DNA of 64,000 nt, from the NCBI GenBank assembly GCA_038501625.1, contig JAZAYU010000009.1, positions 6,934,396-6,998,395 of the forward strand. The letters run 5' to 3'. Positions 1-12,625 of this stretch are shown here, one piece after another. The notes beneath the pieces were generated by a model. It had not been told where the DNA came from. It ran no database searches and saw only the letters and a list, made by a program, of their open reading frames with translations. The DNA is from Corbicula japonica. Its lineage: Eukaryota; Mollusca; Bivalvia; Venerida; Cyrenidae. The translations under genes and the position numbers were made by a program. Position 1 is the first letter of the stretch. Each line of letters starts with the position of its first letter.

Positions 1-365
1 TAAAACATGAAAAAATATAAGACCAATAAATTTATTTCATCATATTATCATACTGGTATTCAAAAAAGTTTACGAACAAATTATTGTAAATGGCGAATAA
101 CCACTCTACAGTTCATACATTTGTTAACGTTTAGTTTGGTGGTTCATGATGTTGATGAGAGTTTGAGAGTGCATGTTGGTTTCTGTGTAAATCTTGAAAT
201 CTAGAACGTTTTTGTTTCTGAACGTATCCTTCGGGTATCTGCCTATTTCGCTTGAAAGTGTCATTATCTAGTTTTGATTTAATGTTTCTGCATGTTGTTG
301 TATTCAATATAATGAGAAGACATAATTCGAGTTATTGTACAAGGTAATTTGAACTTATTTGATCT
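1..365. other. No recognisable feature
   Basis: AT-rich sequence. Short open frames here show no family resemblance. I see no repeat shared with the rest of the window. Confidence 0.5.
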
Positions 366-530
366 AGAGAACCTGGCCTGATGTGTATGAGGCTTATGTA
401 CCATAGAACCTGGTTTCAACCTTCCAAAGGGTCATTGGTAATTTCTTTTTCACAAAAAGAAATATTGCCAATGGCCTTTTAAAGGCGGATATAATCCTTT
501 TCGTTTTCCTTATTTGTTTGTTATGATATA
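366..530 (+). repeat. Family A fragment, degenerate, with hairpin
   Basis: The order of words (GAGAACCTG, GAGG, TAGAACCTGGTTT, TTGCCA, AAGGCGG) matches the conserved 3' half of family A seen at 44.2-45.0 kb, at much lower identity. The central palindrome of the family is enlarged here: 429-476 forms a near-perfect hairpin, GGTCATTGGTAATTTC paired with GAAATATTGCCAATGGCC. This is an old copy. Confidence 0.55.
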
Positions 531-1074
531 TTTGTGAAATGTTCTCTCAGACTTTCTTTCACTCAAACATTAATATGACATGTAACAGTTTTTATCACAA
601 TCAAGATATATCTTGACGACTTTTTAAAAATATACATTAAACCAGTTTCCACCATTGCTCCAAACAGTTGCAGTTTTAAATCACTGCAATAATTTATTTT
701 TCAATAAGTGATTTGGCAATTCGATTTATAATTTGTAAATTTAAGAAATAAAAGGCAATACTAATACAGTTAAAGTTTTACGTCTATTTATAAACTAACC
801 TTAGAGATCCCTGTGGATACTTATTGTGAACCGCTTTTTGGTGATCCGTTCTTTTTAATGCTTTGATAGAAACTTTATGTTGTCTCATTCTATCGAACAT
901 TAAGATTGCATTTTAACAGACTATTACAACACTTAAATGTTTATTGATGATATGTTTAATAAAGATATCAATTTTCCATTTTAGGTATAAAATACAACCT
1001 GGTAAACTCAAGCTTTAAAAAGAAACAATTAATAAAAGAAAACAACTGTTGATCTTAATCTGTTCATTGAAAAT
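531..1074. other. No recognisable feature
   Basis: AT-rich non-coding sequence. No ORF or repeat that I can tie to anything else. Confidence 0.5.
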
Positions 1075-1330
1075 GGATTGGTAAAAACCATTTGCTTATT
1101 TAAAACCAAAAGTTATCAACATGATATTCTACAGCGACTGAATGCTTGGAGATTAACCCATCTTCAGCTGATGGCTTTGCTCACCTCTTTTTTGCATGAC
1201 GGTGGCAGGGGATTCGGAGTTTATGAACGTTTCTAGGGTTATTTTGTAAGAGAACGTAGAAACACTGTTTCTTTTGTTCCTGCCATCATGTTCTTGCTGG
1301 TTTGACTCCAGGTGTTCTTTCTATGTACGC
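1075..1330 (+). repeat. Family A fragment, 5' part
   Basis: Matches 44270-44520 in the same orientation. Shared words include CATGATATT(C/T)TACAGCG, the GACGGTGGCAGGG block and TGTTCTTGCTG followed by TTTGACTCCAGG. It breaks off before the GTAAGGTCATT block, so only the 5' portion of the family is present. Confidence 0.65.
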
Positions 1331-2859
1331 TCATAGAATTCCTTCCCGGTTTTGCCTGACAAGGCAATCAGATTCTTTTCTTTTAAGCATATTGTTTCCC
1401 TTTCTATTTACCTTTCTACAGGAAATCATTTATGAAGAGCGAGATCAAACACAATTTTACATATATCCTAGATTGTTAGTCAAAAGCACTAAACATATTG
1501 ATGTCAGTGTTACATAACTCGTGTGGTCATTGATTCTGACGTTTTGTGTTGTTAAAAATTTATGATTCGATGTTAATAAAATTAAAGGAAATTACTGAAT
1601 CTAGATTTTTATAGATGTTCTCTTTTCTTAAGCTATTTAACATAAAGATGCATTACTAAAATTCATTTATGCAAAGATTTTTGAATTGCATTTTGGCGTT
1701 ACAGAAATTTTGAGAATTTTCGTGCTTTTCCCCGCTAATAGTACAATAACGAATGTAGAGACCCTAAACCTCTCTAAGCAACGATGTTAAAGTTCGTCAA
1801 ATTAATGAAAATGGAAAAGCATTGCTTCCTTTTACACAAAAAGGTTATGACATAATCAAAAGGTATACTCAGACTGTATAGTTTAATAACATTGTAATTG
1901 TCTAAATCCTGATATTAAAACTTTTAATTAGATCTTCGCTTTTATTTTCTTTAAGCACTATCATATAAAAATAAAATGTAATGGATGATAATTTGAAGCA
2001 GAAGGTTTCATTTATAAGAACAATTTATGTGCAGAAGATGAACTTAACTAGAAGACCTCCATTTTTTGTTACAAAATATTCTGACATAAAACTTGAAACA
2101 ATTTCAGTGCAATGCACACCAGTTTCGCAGGCATGTTTGATGTCAATACAGGTTAAGGATGTCAGTTATACAAGGTATCATCGCTCTATGCATACCCATG
2201 TTGCACGTACGTTTTATGGCGTAAATATGTATGAATGTATTTGTTTAGTGAAAAATTCATGAGGTACAAACAAATTGCGAGTTATTGGACATTTAGGGCT
2301 TGCCACACTCCTCCCAATCCTGTTCACCGATAAAAAGAAAATTATCAAAATCTCAATAATGGCACAATGCCGTTCAATAAAACTTTGCACAAATAAATGT
2401 TATTAATGTATCTTTATTTTGCAGATAGTAAGACACGTTAGAACAGTAAAGAAAACTAGCGAGATCTAAAAATTCCCTCAACTTCTATTTACATTAATTC
2501 ACAAAAACTAAACAACACAAAACATGCCCACATAAGTAATATGATACTGACAACAATTTATTGTGTCCTCGTGACTTACAAATGTAAACTTTACGAGATA
2601 TTAGTAAAAGTGTGTTTGATATTCAATTTTCTGGTCGCTTCCTGGTCGCGTAAACGGATGACAATCACTGATTTCTCTTTTAGTAATTGAAAGTTTTTAC
2701 AAAGTACACAACATTTTATTGTCAGTAACATTGCACTCACGTGGGAATTTAAAATTATATTTTTTATTGCTTAGTTTTTGTGAATTTATGTATATAGAAT
2801 TTTAAGGATAACTAGCAATGGGCAATGGGCGATTTGACCAATCACAATCGATTTCTTTA
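1331..2859. other. No recognisable feature
   Basis: AT-rich sequence. The short open frames (for example 1302-1517 and 1981-2262) have no recognisable domain and codon use like background. Confidence 0.45.
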
Positions 2860-3245
2860 CTATCAGTTGAGATAACTCCGCCTCTCCGAGTGGTGAATTC
2901 GCAAGTCTGTCGGTGTCGTTTGATCGTATTTTGGCTCCGCCGACTGTTGATATTCTCAATTAATAGCGGAACACGGTGTGTTTGACATAATGTTCAATGA
3001 TTTTAATGAGATTCGATCATGAGTAATAATTTGGTTATTCTTAGTTCTGTGATTAGAGGACAAACACTTCGAAAATTGTACTGTATACATGTATGAAAAT
3101 AATTGTGCGATAATGGATTTGTTTTAAACAAATCTATTGGCAAGTTGCAGTTAGAACTTAAATTGCAAAAGAAATACATTCTGTGGCATTTTACTGCGCT
3201 ATCATCGTAACGATCAGTTCATTTTCGTCGGACACATTTTCAAGT
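2860..3245 (+). promoter_or_regulatory. Possible promoter/5' leader of the 3246 exon
   Basis: Base composition rises above background, with several CpG-containing words around 2880-2990, directly upstream of the GC-richer open frame at 3246. No clear TATA box. The frame upstream of the ATG at 3246 is open back to about 3183, so the leader could also be coding. Promoter status is inferred only from composition and position. Confidence 0.25.
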
Positions 3246-3572
3246 ATGCATGCGCGAAAGAACGACGACTCTTCAATTCTATCTTATTTCAAGAGAAACC
3301 GGTCTTGTGAGGCTGATGCCAACTCCATCGGGCATTCTGAACTTCAAAATTCTAGAAATGGGATCGAGATCATTCCGGATAGCCCTTCAAGAGCGACTCT
3401 GACGACGCCAAGTACCCCTTCACGTCGTGAAATTACTCCGACGCCGGACGCGGTACCCAACACACCGAGACACTGAATCAACGCCGGCTACCTCGAACAG
3501 CCAGTTCGATCCAGTCAGGTGTCGATCCTAAGTGGAAGAAAGTCTACTCCTGGTTGCAAGAAGTTGGCAATG
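3246..3572 (+). pseudogene. First-exon-like fragment, possibly TTF/ZNF862-KIAA1586-like, frameshifted
   Basis: From ATG 3246 the frame reads MHARKNDDSSILSYFKRNRS, then a Ser/Thr/Pro-rich stretch (TPSTPSRREITPTPD) to a stop at 3474-3476. The motif SILSYFKR followed by a low-complexity linker resembles the N-terminus of the large invertebrate ZNF862/KIAA1586-like family (TTF-type zinc finger, hAT-derived). In another frame, 3521-3572 reads VDPKWKKVYSWLQEVGN, like the W-containing lead-in to a TTF zinc finger, and it abuts a possible splice donor GT at 3573. Joining the two parts needs one or two frameshifts, so this is either a decayed exon or a wrong model. The GC content and CpG count exceed the flanks. 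The family assignment is from memory of motif style; no downstream exon was found. Confidence 0.35.
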
Positions 3573-3656
3573 GTTTTTATATATATATATATTTACTTAG
3601 CCTTGTGACTTGCATTAAATAAATAAAATAACCCAATTTCATGCTACTATATATAA
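3573..3656. other. Putative intron start with AT run
   Basis: A TA dinucleotide run (about 3578-3594) follows the possible donor. Nothing else visible. Confidence 0.3.
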
Positions 3657-3850
3657 AAAGGGAAATATGCATATCAGGAATCGCCACACTCATAAAACAC
3701 AGCCTCCCCTGCAGCAAAAAGAAGAGAGGAAAATAAATGATTTTTTGTTGATTGTTTAACAAAAAAGGGGAACCGTATGGGTAAGGACCTTGGAAGTCAG
3801 TGGCAAAATAATTTGCTACTAGGGGTTTAAACCAGGTTCTAGGGGTGCAC
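3657..3850 (-). repeat. Family A fragment, 3' part
   Basis: Reads, on the plus strand, GGAAATATGCATATCAGGAA, then CGCCACACTC, the GCCTCCCC block and GGTTTAAACCAGGTTCTAGG, the reverse complement of the 3' end of family A. It stops shortly after the GGTGCAC word. Confidence 0.8.
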
Positions 3851-5689
3851 TACATAATTTATTATACCTGTTTGTGTTAACTGAATACCTATTATGATAT
3901 TATTTTCTATATGTGAAGCTGTCAATATGTTTACTGGTATCGTAAATTAATTTAATTTCAGAATGTGAGTGGGGTTTTTCCACCTTATCAAGAGTGAAGA
4001 CAAAGCTTAGAAGCAGGCTTAACAATTCAACATTAAATTTATTGTTAATGATATCCATGGAAGGTCCTGATGTACTGAATTTGATTATAATAAGGCAGTC
4101 AGCACTTGGGCCCAAGAAAAAAAGAGGCTTCTGAATCCTAATTCTGTCAGTTGTAATGAAACACTGGGTTTGATATGTGTGAGATATCTTGGACAATGAA
4201 GGTGAAAAACTAACTATACAGAGTATATAGTTGACAATGCAACTTGATGAGATCAGATCAGTTTATGTTATTAAAACACATGTTGACATACTGTTTACAC
4301 ATTGTTTCACATTATTTATGTTTTTTAACTTTGTACCTTTCTTGGCTCTAAAGAGATAAAAAAAACATCTATGTACTATCTACAGTTTTTGCAGTAAACT
4401 TTGGTACAAATATCAAAATGTATAAAATGATAGTTAAAAAATAAAGTTTCGCGAGCTTAAATCCACGAACAGTCCAGCGACAACCCTTCCAAAAATCCTG
4501 GGGAGACCGTTAGTAAGTTGGCGAAAATTTTTGTTAATGCATTGTTGCGATCGACGTAAAAATTAAGATTGTAACTGTTTCAGTCTCTTAAGGTACGTGA
4601 GCTTTGTGCATTTCATTGTTGACACTACTCAGTTGTGGCGGAGCCTGATCATCGTTATTCTAGCAAAATTTAACCACTAATCATACGTTTCTGCATCAAA
4701 AAGACCCCCAACCTAAGATTCAGGTGAAAAAAAGTGGAAAACCTATTTTCCTTGCATCAAAATACAAGTACCTGCATCTATTGAAATCCCTGAATATACT
4801 GAATTATTTGCTAATGTTGATGATAGTAACTGTCACAAAGTTTAACGAAAAAATCACACATAGTTTCATATGTTTACAGTAATGATATCTGTGCAGGGTA
4901 TGTTCGATTAAACCAGCGCGCCAGTCTTTCAACGCTTTCAGCGCTTTGATTATTCAACTCATGCATTGGCAGAAACGGAAAGAAAAATACTGCTCAATCA
5001 CCTATAATTATCAGACAGTATGACTCATCCTTAGCGATAGTATGCACATGACGGTGACCAGGAAATCTTCCATGCGATACTTTTTTTTCTATTGACCGGT
5101 GAAACATTATATCCAGAATAAATAATTTGTTAACCCAAACGAAGGCAGTTCGAATTCATCTAAACAAAAAGACATTGTAAACAAGAGATTTAAAAATTCA
5201 AGTCATGAGTATCAGAATAATCAGCTACAAAGCATAAACAAAATCGTTTTGAAAAGGTATATATAATACACATATTAAAAGTTAGTCGAAATATGTAACA
5301 GCAAACTGTGCAAACTATAATAAAGCTAAAATTATATCCAGATAGTCCATATAGTACTTATAAAATGCGCACACTTAGAACAGCAGCACGTAGTTGTTTT
5401 TTCTTGAGATAATTATTTCTTTAACAATATACATCTGCCGATGGCAGACAATTATTTGATTTACCAGATTTAATTTATTTTAGAATGTAGACTTTCCTTC
5501 GGTTCACATTCACACTTAAATGAAATGGCAAAGGTCTCAGAAAAACTTACGAGAAAATGCATCTGTACTGAATTGTTTACGGTCGTTTGACATGAAATAT
5601 TTACTTGATACACATTTTGATAATGTCAGTGTTGTCGTCTGGGGGAAATAAGAGTGTTTAACATGACAGATAATATCTGAATGCATACA
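3851..5689. other. No recognisable feature
   Basis: Mostly AT-rich. The part at 4440-4680 is somewhat richer in CG words but has no open frame or repeat match that I can support. Confidence 0.45.
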
Positions 5690-6049
5690 AAAAAGGGGGA
5701 AATATGCATATCAGGAATCGCCACATTCAGAAAAAAACAGCCTCCCCACACAGTCAAGAAGAAGAGAGGGAGAGAGCATGGTTAATAAAATGATCAGTTT
5801 CAAAAAAGACACCACTAACAATTGACAAAAATGAGAACACGAGGGGTTACCGCCTTGGAACGGTCAGTGGCAAATCAAATTGCCACTGGGGGTTTAAACC
5901 AGGTTCTAGGGTGCACCAACCTCACACTTGCCCCAACAGGTTCTCATACCACAAAAAAAATACAAGTTGTCTTGGTGAAACAACTCCAACCCACTTTTAG
6001 GCTCAACAATGTTGCATACAAACATATAAAACATAAGAATCTAATAGCA
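5690..6049 (-). repeat. Family A fragment, long 3' part
   Basis: Runs from GGGGGAAATATGCATATCAG through the palindromic core (CAGTGGCAA...TTGCCACTG, about 5868-5890) and the TTCTCATA and TGCATACAAACATATAAAAC words, ending near AAGAATCTAATAGC. It stops at the point where other copies carry, or lack, the tRNA-like module. Confidence 0.85.
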
Positions 6050-6204
6050 AGAAATAAACGAATATTTCTTGAGATTTGCCTTATAATTTTCATTAGATTT
6101 TCAAGCGCATCACACATAAAACTTCATTTTTAAGCAATTAATGACAAAACCGTGTAGTAATACATCAGGCCCAGCCACATCTAAAACTCACAACCAACTA
6201 GAAT

Positions 6205-6209
<5 letters not shown>

Positions 6210-6254
<45 letters not shown>
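6210..6254. repeat. (GA)n microsatellite, about 22 units
   Basis: Uninterrupted GA dinucleotides. The arginine/glutamate ORF across it is an artefact. Confidence 0.98.
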
Positions 6255-6256
<2 letters not shown>

Positions 6257-7455
6257 AACATTAAAAAAGTATTTTAACATAAGGAAAATTTACAAAAAAA
6301 GTAGCATTATACAACGAAACGATACGCAGAATAATATTTGTGCCATCAGAGATTTAAATCAGATTATTTGGGGGCAAAAACCTCACATATGCCTTTCGGG
6401 CTACCAAGAACAAACATGTATTAGTTTTCATGAATAATTCTCTCCTATCCTACCACCTACACGACAATGATACAATATCATGCAACCACGAATAACAAAA
6501 GTAGCTATTGACACTGTCAACAAAATGAGAAAATATTTGATGATTTTCCGATCCAGAGCAAATGACGTTAACTTTGTTAGATTACGATGACAGGAGCAAA
6601 AGATACTGATATAACGGAACTTTTTTATTCAATTTTTCTCTATACTATTCCACGAGGAAATAATGACATAATTTCTTATAATGAATACAGATTGTTGTTA
6701 TTATTTTAGATGATTCTTCTTTTTTACTTGATTCGGTTAGAATTGTACTTCTATAAACAAATAAAAACATCTCTATTATTACAAACTGTACACAAGTTTT
6801 GTGTCACAAATCTGTTTCTATGCAGCTATGAAAAAGATTTAATGCAATATACTTTTTATCAAGAAGACATAAGGACAGCCTTTTACAACACCTGGAGGTT
6901 ACGTGACTGACAACTTGCTAAAAAGAAGCTAATAAACATTTTATAAATTTTGTCATGAAAATGAATAATGATGAACTCTTATATACATCAAATACTTCAT
7001 AGAAGCAGCGGGTAACTAATTAGACCTATTATAAAAGATAAGATTTTCATTTTAATACAAATTCTAGCACTGGGTTGATGACAACACAATATTTACACTA
7101 GTAAACCGTACAGTTCTGATCTATCCCAAACGAGTTTAACAAAACAATATATTATCATAAGGTGTTCTTACTCTTGTCGCAAGAAAATGCTTAATAATCA
7201 TAATCATTAATTTCACTAATTTTTAAATAAGTAGATATTACTCTAAATGATTAAATATTTTTATAAAACTAGTTTTGCTTAAAATTAACAAAATCTTTAA
7301 AGGTTTATCGGTAATCAACATAAAGTCTCTAAGTTAAAGTAGTTTTAAGGGGCTTCACTTACAAGTTGTCCAGCAAGCGTTATCTTCTCGAAACCTGGTC
7401 GCTGACGATGATATTCACCAAGTTTCAATCCAATAGCAAAAATAAAAAAAAAAAG
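6255..7455. other. No recognisable feature
   Basis: AT-rich sequence. A short stretch at 7075-7130 (ACTAGTAAACCGTACAGTTC) resembles 7548-7600 (ACCAGTAAGCGGTACACTTT), suggesting a small local duplication or a fragment of family C. Confidence 0.45.
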
Positions 7456-7600
7456 ATATTGCATGCTCAGTTTGGTTGAGCCTGTTCATGAGCAGCAAGG
7501 AAATGCATATTACTGCCCACGCCGCCTATTCTCGGGTTGAACGCAACTTAATAATTACACCAGTAAGCGGTACACTTTCGATCCATCCAAAATGACGGTG
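7456..7600 (+). repeat. Family C copy 1
   Basis: Contains TTGAGCCTGTTCATGAGCAG, then AAATGCATATTACTG, CCCACGCCGCC and GGGTTGAACGCAAC. The same ordered words occur at 57545-57640 and, more degraded, at 8213-8330 and 21505-21625. GC-rich within AT-rich surroundings. Class unknown; a retroposon fragment is possible. Confidence 0.6.
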
Positions 7601-8212
7601 TGCATATTGTGGCGAACATAAATCATTTAATGTAATTTTTAGAATATCATTCCATTTTAGCGCGTTTGTTCCTCAGATATTACAATAGGTTGTTAAAACG
7701 TAATATCAAATTTTGATTTAAAGTTGTTTGATACGATGATACAATATGATGTGGTCTTCAAACCGACGCCGCCGGCATATGTGTCTGGCTAGGTCATCGC
7801 ATGCAACACATTCAAAGAGATAATAAACAACATTAATCGAAAATTAACCAACCGTTATCGAACTACATCTTAAATGCAACAGAATCAGCAGAAATTGAAA
7901 ACTGTTTATCAGGATTCAACCTCGATAGACAATTTAAAGTTTAACCCAGCAGAGATATTTATAAACTGATTGATCCATTTGATGATAAAAAGGAATACAA
8001 AGAAAAGAAAATCATTTTAGATAATAATAAAAGCACTTTATTTTTTATCCTGTTGAGTTTGTTTTGTAGAAATAAAATTTTACAGGTATTCACATAACAT
8101 TAATGCAATATAGAAGGAATGCAGTCTTTGAATCCCATAGAAGGAAAATATTAAATAAATGTAAATAGTTTAATAGGGCACTCTCAAAGCCGCCAAACAC
8201 GACAACAATCAA
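7601..8212. other. No recognisable feature
   Basis: AT-rich, no supported feature. Confidence 0.45.
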
Positions 8213-8330
8213 AATATTGCTGGTAAGATTTGACGGAGCATGTTTATTGGCGGTAATGGAAATGCAAATTACTGTGCACGCCGCCTTGCCCCAGTGGTTG
8301 AGCGCCTCTCGATATTTACAGAATAAATAT
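8213..8330 (+). repeat. Family C copy 2
   Basis: GGAGCATGTTTATTGGCGGT, then AATGGAAATGCAAATTACTG, CACGCCGCC and TGGTTGAGCGCCTC align with family C copy 1, with substitutions. Confidence 0.55.
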
Positions 8331-9341
8331 ATGTATCGAGCTCAACGGCCCTCACAGACGGTATATGATAACAACATTGATTGTAAGATTGATGAATCCT
8401 CAATAATTTCTGGCCAGCGTTAAAACTTCATGTTTTTGTATATGTTCTATATAAATAATGTGATCAGGCGATCTATGGTCTTCATTCAAAGTATGAATCT
8501 TTACACACATGCCAAGTAACCATGACCAGCAGTATCAGCCACGAGATGTCGCCGTTGACTGCTGATTCAAACAACTTGTAACCTATTCAATTTTTTGTCA
8601 AGAGTATTTTTTTCATTTACTCAATTGTTTGGGTAAAATTTCCGAGTTCAAACATTGACAAATACATGTATGCACAATTTTAGATATTAAAAAATAAGTA
8701 AGTTTATTTGTGCCTTTGACATGCCGCAAACATTTAAATTCATATTTACGGATAGCATCCAACTGTTTTAATAGAAATTGATCGCTTATCTACAATTTAT
8801 TTAAAATAAAACCCTTTCGTTTCCACTATTTAAGTTTTTATAGATATCACGTGTTGTTGTTTTTTTAAAATCGACTATACTTATTTAGCCCGATTTATTT
8901 ATAAACAGTCTAGTGCATGTCTAAGCTGTAAAGGTATTAACCATAATTAAGACTTGTGAAATATTTAACGGTCGGCTCAATTAATTTTGCATGAAGTTCT
9001 TAGAGGGAAATGAGAAAACATATTCTGTCAGCTTCGTTGTTAGAAATATTACATGATCAGCCTTCGGTACAAATGTTCACCACTATTTCAAGGTAGACAG
9101 TATACATAAAATAAAACTTTTAAAACGTTTAAAAGTAAAGAAAAATTCTTATATTGTATGTTTTTTGTAGATAAAATTTACTCCTACCGGTTAGAGAGTG
9201 TTATAAAAAAAACTTTTTATTTATTCGAATAATTGTATTCCCAATTCTCTTTAAAAAAACACAGAATGAGAAAAATTATCATGCGTTCGCCGGCAAACCA
9301 CCTCAGCAAACAGACAACTTTAATAATATCCATTAGAATTG
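8331..9341. other. No recognisable feature
   Basis: AT-rich, no supported feature. Confidence 0.45.
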
Positions 9342-9511
9342 TTCTCCACGGACCGTTCGAAGGCAGTAACCCCAATGGTTCTCTTTTTCGTTAATTGTTT
9401 GTGGTGACTTATTTGAAATTAATATTGTTATAAACACATGAGCTCTTTCCCTGTCTTCTTTTTCGCTATGTGTGGCTGTTCCTGATATGCATATTTCACT
9501 TTTTTAAGATA
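9342..9511 (+). repeat. Family A 3' fragment (left arm of a tail-to-tail pair)
   Basis: Begins at the GGACCGTTCGAAGGC word of the core, continues through CCCAATGGTTCTC and GTTAATTGTTTGTGGTGAC, and ends at the family 3' terminus GATATGCATATTTCACTTTT. It faces a minus-oriented copy that starts 54 bases downstream. Confidence 0.85.
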
Positions 9512-9564
9512 AAATTATAAATTTCTGTATTCTTGATTCTTGCGTAAAAATTGTGAACTGTGAA

Positions 9565-9895
9565 TATATGGAACTGCCATACACAAAAACACATCCACCC
9601 CTCACAGCCATAAAGAAGAGGGTGAAAGTGGCAATTTCTATTGAGACACCACAATCAACGAATAAAAGAACCTGAGGGGTACCGCCTTCGAACGGTCAGT
9701 GGCAAAACAATTTGCCACTGGGTGTTTAAACCAGGTTCTAGGGCGCACAAACTTCTCACTTGCCCCAACAGGTTCTCATATGAACAAAAAAGTACAAGTT
9801 TTCTCGGTGAATTAGCTCTAACCCTCCCATCTACTCGATATTTTGCAAGCAAAAACATATAATCATAATAAAACATAAGAAACTTGTAACATTGT
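9565..9895 (-). repeat. Family A fragment (right arm of a tail-to-tail pair)
   Basis: Runs from the CACCCCTCACAGCC block (3' part) through the core palindrome at about 9699-9721, GGTTTAAACCAGGTTC and CTTGCCCCAACAGGTTCTCA to the ATAAAACATAAG word. It lacks the terminal ATGCATATCAGG word present in other minus copies. Confidence 0.85.
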
Positions 9896-10860
9896 CAAGT
9901 AAAAAGCTTATTTTGAAACCAATAAGAAAGTACACACTGAGACTTATGCTCTTTCTTATTTGACAATAAGAATAAAAATCAAAATTATTAATACTTTCAA
10001 ATCTTATTCCAAAATACAGCTTATTTTCACCTTATCCTTATTTCACTTTCGTCAATGAAAAAAGAGTTCATGACGTTCAAACAATAATTACGTTTACACC
10101 TGCTGATTAGGCTTCGAATAGGCTTCTAATAATCTTAACCTCACAGGCGTATAAACTATTTCAGTATTAAAACTCAAGAAAGTAATAGTACGAATGTTTA
10201 TGATATTAGTTCAAATTTTGAGAAAGATCTTAATACACAAAATAGTTTTAAAACTGCTAAATTTAGAATAAGTGTTTCGCCAAATCATGAATAACCCACT
10301 ATGAATTGCTTTTCAGATAAATACAAACACAAGATACAAAAATATTTTAGCCAACTAGTTCAAGTTGTCAAGTTTGTTGCACAGTATTTGTTTGGTCTGT
10401 ATAATTTGTTGCCTGGATTGTTAATTTAGGTTTAGTTTCCAGTTTGGGCTTTTTGTGAATTCCTTTCACGTCGTGTATATTTTTTTCCTGTACAATATAC
10501 AGTAGAAGGAAGCACTTTACATGAAGACGAGATAGAAATTCGTTCATTTGCATAACTTAATTTAGCGATTTGCAAACAGTACCTAAATCACTTAGATACA
10601 GCAATACAAATTGTATATAAATGAAGACGATTTTGTTAACTGGACATTTACACGTTATTCTGATGCAGAGGAACAAGATATCCACAGATCCCGCTCTGTC
10701 AAATCGTTTTGTTTCCAAGACTGATTGTGCTTTTTTGCAGCGTTTAATTCACAACTATGGCCAGTGAATGCGTAATAACCTGTAACATAGTCGTGTGACG
10801 CTTCTGTGGCTCGCGCTGATTTGCAGTCTGGTGCTGCTCTCGCCCTCATGCTTTAAACAT
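9896..10860. other. Mostly featureless, with an octamer module at 10541-10583
   Basis: AT-rich. The only structured part is at 10541-10583, where an octamer ATTTGCAT (10546-10553) is followed 17 bases later by GATTTGCAAA and GTACC. The same arrangement recurs in the X blocks at 15.5 and 27.4 kb. Confidence 0.4.
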
Positions 10861-11230
10861 ACGGATTGCCCTGCTTCCTCAAACGCATGACCACAGTATA
10901 GCCTTTCTGCCTTTTCTTGCTCCCAACAAAGTCTACCTCTGTTCTGCTTTCCGCATTAACCTGCTCCCCACCCTGTTCTATTTCCTTATCCAAAGTATTA
11001 CCTTTTCCCGCTTTGTCTTTCTCCGTTCAATGTCTTTATCTGTTCTGCTACCTGTTTCCCACCTTACCCTGCCCAAAATAGTAGCCCTGATATCCTTCCA
11101 TATCCATATCCTAACCATTTCCTATTATCCCACTGTCCGCTTAATGAATTGACAAGCTCTGCCAACACCCTCATGTATTACCATTCTCCACATAATCCTA
11201 ATTCCCTGCATTACCCTGAAGCCATCATTT
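10861..11230. repeat. C-rich, G-poor strand-skewed stretch
   Basis: The plus strand is dominated by short CCCTG, CTGCT, TTCC and CCCAC words and has few G. It may be a decayed minisatellite, but I cannot fix a repeat period by eye. Confidence 0.4.
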
Positions 11231-12339
11231 GACTTAACTGGTTATTTATACCGTAAAATTTATGTTTTTCTCCAATACAATTATCGCTTTTAAAAACGAA
11301 AATGCCCGAACATGTAAGTGCCAGGTATATAATTGCGCACAATATAAAAATTGTTACGGTAATCGCAAACAACACCCACTAACAACCAATCGAAATAATC
11401 TTGTTGATTTTCCCGCTGCATAATAAGTTTTATTTGCAACATTTCATTGGTCGAAAAACTAGGTCAAAAATGAGCTTAGACAGCTTACGATGGAAAATAT
11501 TTTAACACGAGAGATCGTAAATTTAGGTTATAATACGTAGTGGTTATAAGTGTAATCCCCCAACCACTCATTTTTATTTTCCTTTTTAATGATATAATGT
11601 TGCAAAAATAAATAGCAATCTGTCTTTAAAAATGCCTTCCAAGTGATATTTGAAAAGAGTTCTCTCGGCGGTTCGACAAAATGCCTGTAAGATTGGCAAC
11701 ATTTACATCTATGTGCAGATCAGGAGCCTATTTAGCAAATGCATTTTACCAACGTTCTTACGACACCGACTTTAATATTAACATTTTTCAGCGTGGAAAA
11801 GGAGTAAATTTTTCATTTTAAAATATAATGATATATCATTTTCACAACTTTTTGTGAAATAATCATTAAAAAATCATTTTGTTTATTTAATTACTAAAGC
11901 AATATCAATTTAACGGAAAACTTCCAACGAAAACGTATAACATCTAACTAAAGAACATTTATAAATATTAGATCTTTCCAATTGGAAATTCCGACTGTCT
12001 TTGTGTCTTTAATTTAAGAAAGTATATATCTCGAAAGAATACTGAGCATCTAGATATTTGAAACTGGAGCAGTAAACGCCGTCGACAGTGAATACCAGGA
12101 AATATCTGGAAAATTATTGACTAATTACCCCTCTTGTTTGACAGTTTTGTATACTCATGGAGATTTTATATTGGGTATATTTGGTGCATTATGTCAATGT
12201 TAGTTTTAAAAAGATATTCTTGTACATATGAGAGGTGTTCGAAAAGTAATGGAAACGTCATTCAAATATTCATATGAAGGTGTAATCGGTTGTTTAAGAT
12301 GTTTATAAAAATGTGAAATAGATAGAAACAAATAAAGCT
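11231..12339. other. No recognisable feature
   Basis: AT-rich, no supported feature. Confidence 0.45.
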
Positions 12340-12620
12340 TCTAGGTTCTTATAAAATATTTCCCAATAAACCTCCATAAGCTCTTAAAACCCTGCCACCG
12401 TCGTGCAACCAAAGAGGTAAGCATGGTGATCAACTGTAGATGGGTCAACAGAACTGCAGAACGCTGTAGAATATCATGTTGGTAACCTTTCTTTTTTCAA
12501 TTAACAGATGGTTTTTTACATATAACCGGGAGAAATTAACTCTTAAAGAGTTTATAAATTAAATCTCCATTAAAAACTGGCTGTGAAAAACCTTGTTGCA
12601 ATAGCGGTTTTAAACTGAAC
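12340..12620 (-). repeat. Family A fragment, 5' part
   Basis: Reverse complement of 44215-44470: TTCTAGGTTCTTATAAAA, CTGCCACCGTCGTGCAACCA, AGAGGTAAGCATGGTGATCA and TATCATGTTGGTAACCTTTC all match. It is cut off on the right exactly where the MITE at 12626 begins, so the MITE may have inserted into it. Confidence 0.75.
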
Positions 12621-12625
12621 CTGTA

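Noticed and set aside
9641..9876. 73-residue ORFs on both strands in family A copies (also at 42168-42437 and 62382-62588)
   Set aside because: Not conserved in frame among family A copies; shadows of a non-coding repeat.
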